Below are positions 10,139 to 17,775 of a stretch of 64,000 bases of DNA, in pieces. The first letter of the stretch is position 1. Each line of letters opens with the position of its first letter. This DNA is from Anaerolineaceae bacterium. GTDB lineage: Bacteria > Chloroflexota > Anaerolineae > Anaerolineales > Anaerolineaceae. The DNA lies in NCBI GenBank assembly GCA_029975475.1, contig JARKPB010000008.1, forward strand, positions 310,001-374,000, read 5' to 3'. The translations under genes and the position numbers were made by a program. The notes beneath the pieces were generated by a model. That model had not been told where the DNA came from. It searched no databases and worked only from the letters and a program-made list of their open reading frames with translations.

Positions 10139-10342
10139 TCAGGCTTTATTGGTTCGGATTTTAAAAAGGCTGTAAAGCGGGCACCAGCCGATCAGGCCGG
10201 TGAGCAAAGGGACAAAGCCCAGGAATTTAAACACGGTACCCGCGGTTCCGGTCACGATTCCGCCCCAGCCAAGCACCAGCAATAACAGGCCTGCGGCGAC
10301 GCGAATTGCCCGATCGGCAACAGATTCATTAACAAATTTCAT
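10139..10342 (-). CDS. DUF2892 (YgaP-type) small membrane protein
   Basis: A 67-residue inner-membrane protein of the DUF2892 family, the domain found at the C-terminus of YgaP-type rhodaneses. Two hydrophobic segments (about 15-30 and 38-53) flank the glycine-rich turn, and the family's end motif GWCPLYSLFKI is present with its single Cys at 54. The start MKFVNESVADRAIRV is typical and AGGAG precedes it. It has its own ECF-like promoter at 10373. It is closely related to the C-terminal half of the upstream fusion protein, so the pair may act together. The biochemical role of the domain is not established. Confidence 0.85.
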   Translation of the reverse strand: MKFVNESVADRAIRVAAGLLLLVLGWGGIVTGTAGTVFKFLGFVPLLTGLIGWCPLYSLFKIRTNKA

Positions 10343-10372
10343 GATTAATCTCCTTTTTATTCATTCTACAGA

Positions 10373-10401
10373 TTAGACGCGCTGCCAGCGAGAAGGTTAC
10401 A
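10373..10401 (-). promoter_or_regulatory. ECF-sigma-like promoter of the DUF2892 gene
   Basis: On the minus strand TGTAACC (10401-10395), a 15-nt spacer and CGTCTAA (10379-10373), about 30 nt before the ATG. It matches the promoter at 10942 in both boxes and in spacing. Confidence 0.65.
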
Positions 10402-10405
10402 TCTC

Positions 10406-10924
10406 TCACGGAATTCGCAGGAGTGTTTTGACGCGCGGGGCGACCGCCCGGTAAATTGGACAGCGGTCGTACACACCGCTGAAGGTGATTGCAGCGCCGA
10501 GGATCACCAACCACCAGACCGGGCCAAACCCCAGCCCGAGAACCGTCAGGGCAGCGCCGCTGAACAGGCGCAGGACCCGATCCTGAGGGGCGATACCGGG
10601 CTTTGGCGGCTGCTCTCCCGCGGCAAGGGCGGCGAAAAAGGTCTGCAGTTGAGTCGCGTTCAAAGCGCCGGTGATGCGTTGAACTTCACCTTCTTTCGTA
10701 TAGGCAATGAGCGTGGGGATCCCTTTTACCTGAAGAGAACGGACCAGATCGATCTCTTCATCAGCGTTGACGCGGATCAGCCGCACCCGGTCGGCGTACT
10801 GGGCAGAGTTTTTTTCCAGCAGCGGCGCCATGCGCCGGCAGGGCGCGCACCAGGGCGCCCAAAATTCCACCACCAGCGGACGCGGATCGCTGGCAAGGGT
10901 TTCATTAAGAAAATCCAGGTTCAT
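10406..10924 (-). CDS. Thioredoxin domain fused to a DUF2892 membrane domain
   Basis: A 172-residue fusion. Residues 1-105 are a thioredoxin fold with the active site FWAPWCAPCRRMAP (CAPC instead of the common CGPC) and the cis-proline turn KGIPTL. No signal peptide precedes it, so the redox domain is predicted to be cytosolic. Residues about 115-172 are a DUF2892 domain with two membrane helices and the characteristic DRCPIYRA motif. The product would tether a thioredoxin to the inner face of the membrane. trxB next door is the natural electron donor. AGGAGTGACTG precedes the ATG. It carries the same promoter type as trxB and the stand-alone DUF2892 gene. Confidence 0.9.
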   Translation of the reverse strand: MNLDFLNETLASDPRPLVVEFWAPWCAPCRRMAPLLEKNSAQYADRVRLIRVNADEEIDLVRSLQVKGIPTLIAYTKEGEVQRITGALNATQLQTFFAALAAGEQPPKPGIAPQDRVLRLFSGAALTVLGLGFGPVWWLVILGAAITFSGVYDRCPIYRAVAPRVKTLLRIP

Positions 10925-10941
10925 CAGTCACTCCTGTTTCT

Positions 10942-10970
10942 TTAGACGGCAGCGCAGGGAAAAGGTTACA
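10942..10970 (-). promoter_or_regulatory. ECF-sigma-like promoter of the thioredoxin-DUF2892 gene
   Basis: On the minus strand TGTAACC (10970-10964), a 15-nt spacer and CGTCTAA (10948-10942). The ATG is 18 nt further on, which leaves a short leader containing AGGAG. This is one of three copies of the same arrangement within 2 kb. Confidence 0.65.
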
Positions 10971-11275
10971 TTCCTCTTTCGCGGATTTTCTGCTGACGAG
11001 CTGCATGGTTTTCCCTGTTTCCTGACGCGATCTGGTCTGGCGGGCGCGGCGGTGATCCCGCGTGTCTTATCCTGGCCCGATTGACCGCCGCAGCCATTCT
11101 ATGCGCGCGGCCGCCTCTGGACGTTCAGGCGGGTCGTCTGACTGTCCCTTTCTGTCTCCGTCTACCCCCTTCTCTGCAGCGGAAGAACGGCTGGCCGCGG
11201 CACGCCCGGCGGATATCGGCTGGCGGTATAACCGCGGCAGTTCGATTGGTCACTGGCAAAATGAGCCGCAGTTGG
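10971..11275. other. Intergenic stretch with no supported gene
   Basis: About 300 nt between the divergent thioredoxin-fusion promoter and lipB. Short open frames occur on both strands, but none has a ribosome binding site, a recognisable motif or protein-like composition. No hairpin with a T run was seen. Confidence 0.5.
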
Positions 11276-11281
11276 TAAAAT
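11276..11281 (+). promoter_or_regulatory. -10 element of a probably leaderless lipB transcript
   Basis: TAAAAT ends 6 nt before the lipB ATG at 11288, so transcription would start at or next to the A of the start codon. No purine-rich ribosome binding site precedes the ATG. No good -35 box was found. Confidence 0.4.
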
Positions 11282-11287
11282 GATAGG

Positions 11288-12037
11288 ATGGAAGCACAGG
11301 AAAAACCCGTCTGCCAGGCGCGCTGGCTGGGTTTGATCGATTACGATCAGGCCTGGGAGCTGCAAAACCGCCTGGCGGCGCAAATCGCCGCCGGGAAACT
11401 GCCGCCAACTTTTTTACTGCTTGAACATCCCCCGGTCTACACGCTTGGGCGCCGCGGCGGTTGGGAGCACTTGCTTTGGGACCCGGCAGAATGCGCCCGG
11501 CGCGGCATCACCGTGCGGGAAGTAGACCGCGGCGGGGATATCACCTATCACGGTCCGGGACAGCTGGTCGGGTATCCCTTGCTGCCTCTGGCCCGGTCTG
11601 GCTGGCAGGCCGACTCACCCCGTCTGCCGCAGGCGGATTTTGTCGGCTATCTGCGCAAACTGGAGGCGGTGATCATCGGCGCGCTGGCGCAGCTGGGACT
11701 GGCGAGCGGGCAGCGTGAAGGTTATACCGGGGTGTGGGTGCCGGCCGGGGTGATGGCGAAATGCCGCGCCTGCCGCCCGGATGACCGCCCGCAGCCGGCG
11801 AAGATTGCTTCGATTGGCGTCAAGGTGGACGCCCACGGGGTCACGCGCCACGGCTTTGCCTTAAACGTCAATCCAAATATGGACCACTGGCAGGGGATCG
11901 TGGCCTGCGGCATTGACGGAGTGCGCATGACCTCTCTGGCTGAACTGCTCTCTCCCTGCCCGGATATGGCGCAGGTTCGCCAGGCGGTCTTACAGGAATT
12001 TGCCGTCCAGTTTCATGTTCTGATTGAATCGGTTTAA
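11288..12037 (+). CDS. lipB: Octanoyltransferase (lipoate biosynthesis)
   Basis: Transfers octanoyl groups from acyl carrier protein to lipoyl domains, the first step of lipoate synthesis. It has 249 residues. Diagnostic blocks are LLEHPPVYTLGRR, the RGGDITYHGPGQLVGYPL signature near residue 82, catalytic Lys172 in KIASIGVKV and the thioester-forming Cys207 in VACGIDG. Residues 155-171 form a charged, Cys- and Pro-containing insertion (KCRACRPDDRPQPA) that I do not recognise as standard. No lipA is adjacent. The ATG has a -10 box just upstream rather than a ribosome binding site. Confidence 0.96.
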   Translation: MEAQEKPVCQARWLGLIDYDQAWELQNRLAAQIAAGKLPPTFLLLEHPPVYTLGRRGGWEHLLWDPAECARRGITVREVDRGGDITYHGPGQLVGYPLLPLARSGWQADSPRLPQADFVGYLRKLEAVIIGALAQLGLASGQREGYTGVWVPAGVMAKCRACRPDDRPQPAKIASIGVKVDAHGVTRHGFALNVNPNMDHWQGIVACGIDGVRMTSLAELLSPCPDMAQVRQAVLQEFAVQFHVLIESV

Positions 12038-12062
12038 GCGCGCAGGCGCTGATCACCAGCGT

Positions 12063-13595
12063 TTAGAAACGGCCTTCTCCAAGAATCTGACGGACCGTTT
12101 TCCGCGCGCCGGTCATGACATGCACCACCCCGCCGCCGTTTTCGCTTTGAGAGCCAATAAACCATAAATTTTCAATCGGGGTTTTATGCTTCAGGGGCCG
12201 GTTGCTCATCACTGGCGGCATGCCGCCAAAAGAATGGTGGCGCATGTGGGTTCGTTTGCGAAAGTCTTCCGGTGTCAGCACCAGGCGGGTGAGGGTGTGT
12301 TGGCGTAAGCCCGGCACGTACGCTTCCGCTTCAGCGACCAGTAAATCTGCCAGCCGCTCCCCGTCTGTTTGCCAGCTGCCGCGCGCCAGCGTATCGGGAG
12401 CCACGGTGTAGATCGTGACCGCCCATTTCCCTTCAGGTGCCAGCGAGGGTGAATGGTGAGAAGGCACGTAAATCAAGAATCCGTCTTTTCCTTCATGATA
12501 ATCACCGCTGCGTAAACGCTTCACTGCGGCTTCCAGATCGGTGGTGTGGTAGTAATAGCAGAGGCTGGCGGGCATATACGGCGCCGGGTCAAAATCAATC
12601 CCCAGCTGGACCATCAGGACGGATTCCATCAGGCGGTTCTGTTCAATGATGGCATTCCAGTCTTCCGGCAGGTGCTCTTTGCCCACCAGGTCGTGGAAAA
12701 CCTCTCTGGCAGCCCCGGATGCCAGGATCACATCCGCGGATTCGCGGGTTCCGTCTGCCAGTTCTACGCCAACGGCTTTTCCCTCTTCGATCAGGATCTT
12801 TTTTACCTCCCGCCCGGTCAACACCTGCCCGCCGGAAGCAGTCAGCGCGCCCATCACCGCGTCCACCAGCGATTGACAGCCGTTTTGAATATAGCTGTAG
12901 CCAACTTCAGCGCCGCGAAGACCAGGTTGGCGCGGGATGCGCTTATCAAAGGCGGTTTCGAGGTGGATGGTGGGCACCCCCAGACCCGGGAATTCGCTGG
13001 GCGCGGTGACGAAATCCGCCACGATACCGAGAAAGAAGGTCTTAATCGCCGCGGACTTGAAATAATGGTCCATGACCTGCTGCCCGTTCCAATCTTTTTT
13101 ATCTCGCAGCGGCAGAAAAGCCAGCAGCAGGCGCAGCTTCCAGTACAGCGCGGAAAGACCGGTGGCATATTCCAGCCGCCGCGCGCAGGTGAAGAGCCGC
13201 ATGACCTGATCGTAAAAACGGTAATAAGCGGTCAGCCCTTGTTTTTCTTCAGGAAACAGCTCGATCAACCGCTGCAGCCGCCAGCGGGGGCCTTGATAGC
13301 TGGCTGGTTTCCTCAGGCTAAATTCTTTCATAACCAGCCCGCGGTCTTCATGCAGGGCGGTTACCCGCTCGCTGACCCCCAGTTCTTCTAAAATCTGGCG
13401 CCCCGGGTCGCCCGGTAGAAAACCGTCCAGAAGCAGCGGGCCAATATCCCAGCCGAAGCCGTCCTTGCGAACCGTGGCGGTCACACCCCCGGGTGTGGGA
13501 AACTGCTCGTAGACGGTCACATTGTGACCGGCCCTGGCGAGATAAGCCCCGGCGGTCAAACCGGCCATTCCAGAACCGATGATGAGGCACTTCAT
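12063..13595 (-). CDS. Phytoene-desaturase-like FAD-dependent oxidoreductase
   Basis: A 510-residue flavoprotein of the CrtI/CrtN-like family. The N-terminus is the dinucleotide-binding IIGSGMAGLTAGAYLARAGH with the acidic VYEQ that follows, then the GWDIGP loop common to carotenoid desaturases and related retinol-saturase-like enzymes. The C-terminal FAD-contact region (LWFIGSQSENGGGVVHVMTG) is also present. The substrate cannot be assigned, and no phytoene synthase or other carotenoid gene is nearby. GGGAGGG precedes the ATG. It follows the transporter gene at 13619 by only 23 nt on the same strand, so co-transcription is likely. Confidence 0.85.
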   Translation of the reverse strand: MKCLIIGSGMAGLTAGAYLARAGHNVTVYEQFPTPGGVTATVRKDGFGWDIGPLLLDGFLPGDPGRQILEELGVSERVTALHEDRGLVMKEFSLRKPASYQGPRWRLQRLIELFPEEKQGLTAYYRFYDQVMRLFTCARRLEYATGLSALYWKLRLLLAFLPLRDKKDWNGQQVMDHYFKSAAIKTFFLGIVADFVTAPSEFPGLGVPTIHLETAFDKRIPRQPGLRGAEVGYSYIQNGCQSLVDAVMGALTASGGQVLTGREVKKILIEEGKAVGVELADGTRESADVILASGAAREVFHDLVGKEHLPEDWNAIIEQNRLMESVLMVQLGIDFDPAPYMPASLCYYYHTTDLEAAVKRLRSGDYHEGKDGFLIYVPSHHSPSLAPEGKWAVTIYTVAPDTLARGSWQTDGERLADLLVAEAEAYVPGLRQHTLTRLVLTPEDFRKRTHMRHHSFGGMPPVMSNRPLKHKTPIENLWFIGSQSENGGGVVHVMTGARKTVRQILGEGRF

Positions 13596-13618
13596 ACGAC
13601 CCTCCCTGTCAGGTTTCC

Positions 13619-14986
13619 TCAGGAGTGCTGTCTTAACGCTTTTTCCTCTGCCAGTTCCTTAACCAGCGCTGCGTGAGATTTTCGCGTGATCGGGTAGCGG
13701 ATCAGCAGCGGCAGGCTGATCAGAATGATCACCGATGGAATAATGGCGAAGAAGAGGCGGATGCCGAACAACGCCCGCGCGGTTTGTTCCACATTGGGCA
13801 CGTAACCAAATAAATCCAGCGCCCAGCCGCTGACGGCGACCCCCAGTGCGGAGGTAAACTTGGTGAGAAACGCCCATAAGCCATAGTAAATACCTTCGCG
13901 GCGCTCTCCGGTCATTTTTTCATCATATTCGACCACATCCGGGAGCATACTCCACGGGCAGACCCATTGGGCAGAGAAGCCCATGCCGGCGACCGCGGCT
14001 ATCACGTAGATCAAAAAAGATGGGCCGGGAGCCAGGAAAAAGCTGCCAATCACCGCCAGAGACGCGATTCCCAGGCCAAGGGCGTACGCTGGACCCTTGT
14101 TGATTCGGTCCGAGACCTTTTTGGCGGGGATGAGAAAAATGCCGATGGTCAGCAGCATCACCAGCAGGACGAAAGAGACCTGATCGCCCATGCCAAGCTG
14201 ATACTGGATGAAATAAGGGACCAGCGCGGTCAGCACGGTAAAGCTAAACGAGGAAAGAATAAAGGCGATCATCAGAATGATAAACGGCCGGTTGCGGAAA
14301 GGAATCAGAAAAGCTTTTGCCGGGGGAAGTTTGGAAGGTTCTCCAGCTTCGGCGGGGTCTTCTCGAATGGTCAGTGTGGTAACCAGAGTGGTGGTGAGCG
14401 CGATGGCTCCAAACACCGCGCCGGTCGCGCTCCACGCGGCCTGCAGGTTCATACCCGCCCCCTGGAAAATACCCGCCAGGATCGTTGTAACCGCTGCCCC
14501 CAGGATATACCCGAAGACGCTGAACATGTTGCGAATCGAGGTCAGGCTTGCCCGTTCACTGTAATCCCGGGTCAGTTCGGGCGTCAGGGCGTAATAGGGG
14601 GTGGTGGTCATGGTGTGGAAGGTGTCGATCAAGAAAAAGGTGCCCAGGACCGCGAAAAAAGCGCCCGCGCCGCTCAGACCGGTTGGAAGGGAGAACATTA
14701 CCCAGGCGGCGATTCCAAGCGGCAGAGCGCCGAGCAGCATGAAGATGCGTCTGCGGCCAAAGCGCGAACGCGTGCGGTCGGAAATGTATCCAAAGAGGGG
14801 GTCATTAAGGGCATCCCAGGTCAATTTACCAACCAGCAGGGCTGATCCGGCGATGGCGGGATTAATCCCGGCGACATCGGTGTAATAAAACAGGAGGAAA
14901 AACTGCATGGCTGAGGTGATCAGGGCGAATCCGAGATCCGCCAAACCGTAGCGAATCTTAAATCCAAGCGGCAACTTTTTCTGCAT
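13619..14986 (-). CDS. GPH-type MFS transporter (glycoside/pentoside/hexuronide symporter family)
   Basis: Twelve-helix inner-membrane transporter of 455 residues in the glycoside-pentoside-hexuronide:cation symporter branch. Features include KIRYGLADLGFALITS at the start, DPLFGYISDRTRSRFGRRR after helix 2, and the TPYYALTPELTRDYSERASL loop. The start is the ATG at 14986 with AGAGG 5 nt upstream. The reading frame stays open farther upstream but would run into the preceding gene's coding sequence and lacks the family N-terminus. Cargo is unknown. It lies directly upstream of the CrtI-like oxidoreductase, so the pair could handle a common compound; this is a guess from position. Confidence 0.88.
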   Translation of the reverse strand: MQKKLPLGFKIRYGLADLGFALITSAMQFFLLFYYTDVAGINPAIAGSALLVGKLTWDALNDPLFGYISDRTRSRFGRRRIFMLLGALPLGIAAWVMFSLPTGLSGAGAFFAVLGTFFLIDTFHTMTTTPYYALTPELTRDYSERASLTSIRNMFSVFGYILGAAVTTILAGIFQGAGMNLQAAWSATGAVFGAIALTTTLVTTLTIREDPAEAGEPSKLPPAKAFLIPFRNRPFIILMIAFILSSFSFTVLTALVPYFIQYQLGMGDQVSFVLLVMLLTIGIFLIPAKKVSDRINKGPAYALGLGIASLAVIGSFFLAPGPSFLIYVIAAVAGMGFSAQWVCPWSMLPDVVEYDEKMTGERREGIYYGLWAFLTKFTSALGVAVSGWALDLFGYVPNVEQTARALFGIRLFFAIIPSVIILISLPLLIRYPITRKSHAALVKELAEEKALRQHS

Positions 14987-15060
14987 GGCGACCTCTTTTA
15001 TTGATGGAAAAAACTTAAAAACCTGACAGGCCTGGCGCTGGTATAACGCGGTGGGAAATA

Positions 15061-16167
15061 TTACAGGCGGATGACGACCCCGCAAAAATCGCAGGTGATG
15101 CTGTCCTGCCCGCGCAGCACCGGGCGGGTGATGGCTCCGCCGCATGAAGGGCACTGGGTGGGCGCGCTGCGGGCTTTTTCCAGCGCGGCGGCGTCAACCG
15201 GAACCGCCCGGTTCTGGTCCAACTCTCCGCTGCGGGCGCGGTTAATCAGCGCCGCCCATTCGCTGCTGTCCATCCCGTCCAGGTGCAGGGTGATCTCCGG
15301 AAAAGGCGCGCCAGATGCCAGCTGAAGCTCCAGAAAGTCCTGATTTTTTAAGATGCCCTGTTTGCTCGCCACTGTCTTTTCAACCAAAGCCAGGGGCACT
15401 TCCCAGAGTAGTTTTTGAACTTTTTCGCGCTCGGTGGCGATGAAGAGCACCTTTTTGGTGGCGATTTCCTCACGTTGTTCAAACAATAAACGCTGGTCGG
15501 TTAAAAAGGCCACCCCTTCGGGATCCGTTTTGTCTTTTTTCCCGCTGCGAACCCAGTAGGCTTTGACCGCGGCGAGGCCGGCCTCAGCCGGCGTCAGGCG
15601 AAAGGTCGCCTGGGCCAGGAGGGTAATCATACGTTCTACGCGGTCAACTTCCTTCCCGATCTGCCAGACCTCGCCTGCGAAGGCATCGTACAGCCCCCGG
15701 ACGGTTTTCTCGGCCGCGGCTGCGGCGGATTTTAACCCTTCCACCCGGGTTTTCACGGCTGGCAGCTGCGCCAGGGCGGCTTCCGGGGTAGAAGCCAGGG
15801 AACTGACCTGAGCAAAAGCGCTTTGAACTTGAGGCAATTCAGCCATCAAGGGGCTGGACTGGCGGGCGGCCTCGCTTTCCGCTTTTTGGCGGATTTCCCT
15901 CCAGCGCTGTGATAACCCCTGAACACGGCTTTCCAGGGTTTGGTCGAAGACATATCCCCGGCTGCGCAGTTCTGCGATTCGCGCGGGAAATTTTGCCAGT
16001 TTGCCGTCCAGGTCTTCCAGCTCATCCTTAATACTGGCCAGGCGGGCGGACTTTTGCAGAGCATCCAACTCCATATTTAGCCGGGAAAGCTGGCTGCGCA
16101 GTTGTTCAGCCGCGTTCTGTCCGCCAGTACCTTTCGGAGCGCCGGCTGCTGTGTTTTTTAACGACAT
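15061..16167 (-). CDS. Coiled-coil, PH/GRAM-like and zinc-ribbon protein of unknown function
   Basis: Cytosolic-looking protein of 368 residues with three parts. Residues about 18-190 are helical and coiled-coil-like, with long runs of Ala, Glu, Gln and Lys. Residues about 200-310 resemble a PH/GRAM-type beta domain (GVAFLTDQRLLFEQ). The C-terminus is a four-cysteine zinc ribbon: CPSC (339, 342) and CDFC (359, 362). No signal peptide or membrane helix is seen. AAGGAGG precedes the ATG. It sits between rsmI and the GPH transporter on the same strand, and neither neighbour suggests a job. I do not recognise a named family for the whole protein. Confidence 0.75.
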   Translation of the reverse strand: MSLKNTAAGAPKGTGGQNAAEQLRSQLSRLNMELDALQKSARLASIKDELEDLDGKLAKFPARIAELRSRGYVFDQTLESRVQGLSQRWREIRQKAESEAARQSSPLMAELPQVQSAFAQVSSLASTPEAALAQLPAVKTRVEGLKSAAAAAEKTVRGLYDAFAGEVWQIGKEVDRVERMITLLAQATFRLTPAEAGLAAVKAYWVRSGKKDKTDPEGVAFLTDQRLLFEQREEIATKKVLFIATEREKVQKLLWEVPLALVEKTVASKQGILKNQDFLELQLASGAPFPEITLHLDGMDSSEWAALINRARSGELDQNRAVPVDAAALEKARSAPTQCPSCGGAITRPVLRGQDSITCDFCGVVIRL

Positions 16168-16240
16168 GATAACCTCCTTGCATCGGTGAGCAGGTTGGTA
16201 TCAGTATAGCAAGAATCGGATGGGAAACAAAATCAAATGA

Positions 16241-16927
16241 CTAACGAAGCGGGGCTGGATGGACAACAAGCACAAATTCAGCTTTGCGGTCTTTCACTTT
16301 TTGGCGGATCTCTCCGACCGGCCCGCGGTAGATTGTCTCAGCGGGCAGGGTCAGGTCGCAGGCCAGGGTTACCCGGCGGCCTTTTCCGAACACGCTGGCC
16401 ACATCCTCCAGCGCGCTTCCAAGCCGGTACGGAGTATCCATGATAACGACAGGGACATTCAGGCTTTTCACCCGGTTAAGTTCCGCGCGGCGTTTTTCTG
16501 GCTCGCGGGGTAGAAAGCCCGCGAAGTAGAATGGCTGCGGTTTAAAGTCCAGAACCGACAGGGCAGCCATCAAAGAGGAAGGTCCCGGGATCGGGATGAC
16601 CTGGAACCCGGCCTGGCTGACCATTTCTACCAGGGCAGCCCCCGGGTCGGCGAAGACCGGGGTGCCGCAATCTGAAATTAAAGCCAGGCTTTTCCCCGCT
16701 GCCAGGCGCCCGAGGATCAGGGTGAGTTTCTCCTGCTCGTTGTGCTCGTTGAGCGTGATTAATTCCTGGGGGGTAATCTCCAGCCTTTTTAACAGCGTGC
16801 TGCCTTCGCGGTATTCTTCACACACCACCGCATCAGCGCTGCGTAAAATCTCCAGCGCGCGCAGGGTAATATCCTGGTAATTACCGATCGGGGTGGCGAC
16901 GATATACAGTTTTCCCGCTGCGCTCAT
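16241..16927 (-). CDS. rsmI: RsmI-like SAM-dependent methyltransferase (short form)
   Basis: Member of the tetrapyrrole-methylase fold family closest to RsmI, which 2'-O-methylates C1402 of 16S rRNA. The N-terminus GKLYIVATPIGNYQDITLRALEIL and the SAM loop SDCGTPVFADPG fit RsmI, as does IPGPSSLMAALS. Two things differ. It has 228 residues where RsmI usually has about 280, so the small C-terminal extension is missing. The strongly conserved AEDTR motif reads CEEYR here. It could be RsmI or a paralogue with another target. The start overlaps the metal permease stop by 4 nt. Confidence 0.8.
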   Translation of the reverse strand: MSAAGKLYIVATPIGNYQDITLRALEILRSADAVVCEEYREGSTLLKRLEITPQELITLNEHNEQEKLTLILGRLAAGKSLALISDCGTPVFADPGAALVEMVSQAGFQVIPIPGPSSLMAALSVLDFKPQPFYFAGFLPREPEKRRAELNRVKSLNVPVVIMDTPYRLGSALEDVASVFGKGRRVTLACDLTLPAETIYRGPVGEIRQKVKDRKAEFVLVVHPAPLR

Positions 16928-17775
16928 GCCTGCCTCTTACGCAGAATCCGCTGCCAGAGCAGTCCTTTGCGCGGTGAGAAGAAAAATGCCAGCAGGAAGA
17001 AAGCGGTCGCGGTCAGGACGATGGCTGAACCGCTGGCGATGTTGAGATAATAGGATAGATACAGGCCGATGATGCTGCTGACCGCGCCAACGGCAGCGGA
17101 GAGGATCATCATCGCCGGCAGCCGCCGGGTTAGCAGATAGGCGGTCGCCGCCGGGGTGACCAGCATGGCAGCCACCAGGCCGATGCCCACCGTCTGAAGC
17201 GATACAACAATGGTCAGGGCGAGCAGCAGCAGCATTAAAGTGCGCAGCGCTTCCGCCGGCAGCCGCAGGGTTTTCGCCAGGATGGGGTCAAAGGAAATCA
17301 CCAGAAAAGGGCGGAAAAAAAGCAGGATGACCAGCAGGACCAGGAAAGCAATCCCGGCGGTCAGGGCGAGGTTTGAGCTGCTCACTCCAAGCACATTCCC
17401 AAAAAGGATATGGCTGAGATCCGCCGCGTAGGTGCGAATGCTGCTGATCAGGGCTACGCCCAGCGAAAGCGCGGCCGCGAACAGGATGCCTATCGCGGTG
17501 TCTTCCTTCAACGCGCCGCCTTTGGTCAGAAAACCGATCAGCAGGGCGACGGCGAAGGCGGCCGCCAGGGCACCGAGCAGCAGGTTGCCCCCCAGCAGAT
17601 AAGCGACCGCCACGCCAGGCAGAATGGCATGCGCGAGCGCGTCTCCCAGGAATGCCATCCCGCGCAGGACCACGTAACAACCGATCACGGCGCAAACCAC
17701 CCCGACCAGAACCGCGGCGGCCAGGCCGCGCTGCATAAAGGCGTAAGAAAGGGGTGTGATCAGCCAGTCCATCAA
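16924..17775 (-). CDS. Metal ABC transporter permease (ZnuB/MntB family)
   Basis: Membrane component of a Zn/Mn/Fe-type ABC importer, 283 residues, with about eight membrane helices. Family blocks are MQRGLAAAVLVGVVCAVIGCYVVLRGMAFLGDALAHAILPG near the N-terminus and PAATAYLLTRRL near residue 210. It overlaps the ATPase gene by 4 nt, so the two are translationally coupled. No metal-binding protein gene (ZnuA/MntC type) lies next to it, so the importer is incomplete here. Which metal it carries cannot be decided. Confidence 0.93.
   Translation of the reverse strand: MMDWLITPLSYAFMQRGLAAAVLVGVVCAVIGCYVVLRGMAFLGDALAHAILPGVAVAYLLGGNLLLGALAAAFAVALLIGFLTKGGALKEDTAIGILFAAALSLGVALISSIRTYAADLSHILFGNVLGVSSSNLALTAGIAFLVLLVILLFFRPFLVISFDPILAKTLRLPAEALRTLMLLLLALTIVVSLQTVGIGLVAAMLVTPAATAYLLTRRLPAMMILSAAVGAVSSIIGLYLSYYLNIASGSAIVLTATAFFLLAFFFSPRKGLLWQRILRKRQA

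Noticed and set aside
11062-11283. Short plus-strand frames before lipB
   Set aside because: No ribosome binding site, no motif and no similarity that I recognise; treated as chance frames in GC-rich DNA.
14986-15154. Upstream extension of the GPH transporter reading frame
   Set aside because: The extra residues are not hydrophobic or family-like, overlap the neighbouring gene, and the ATG at 14986 has a ribosome binding site.
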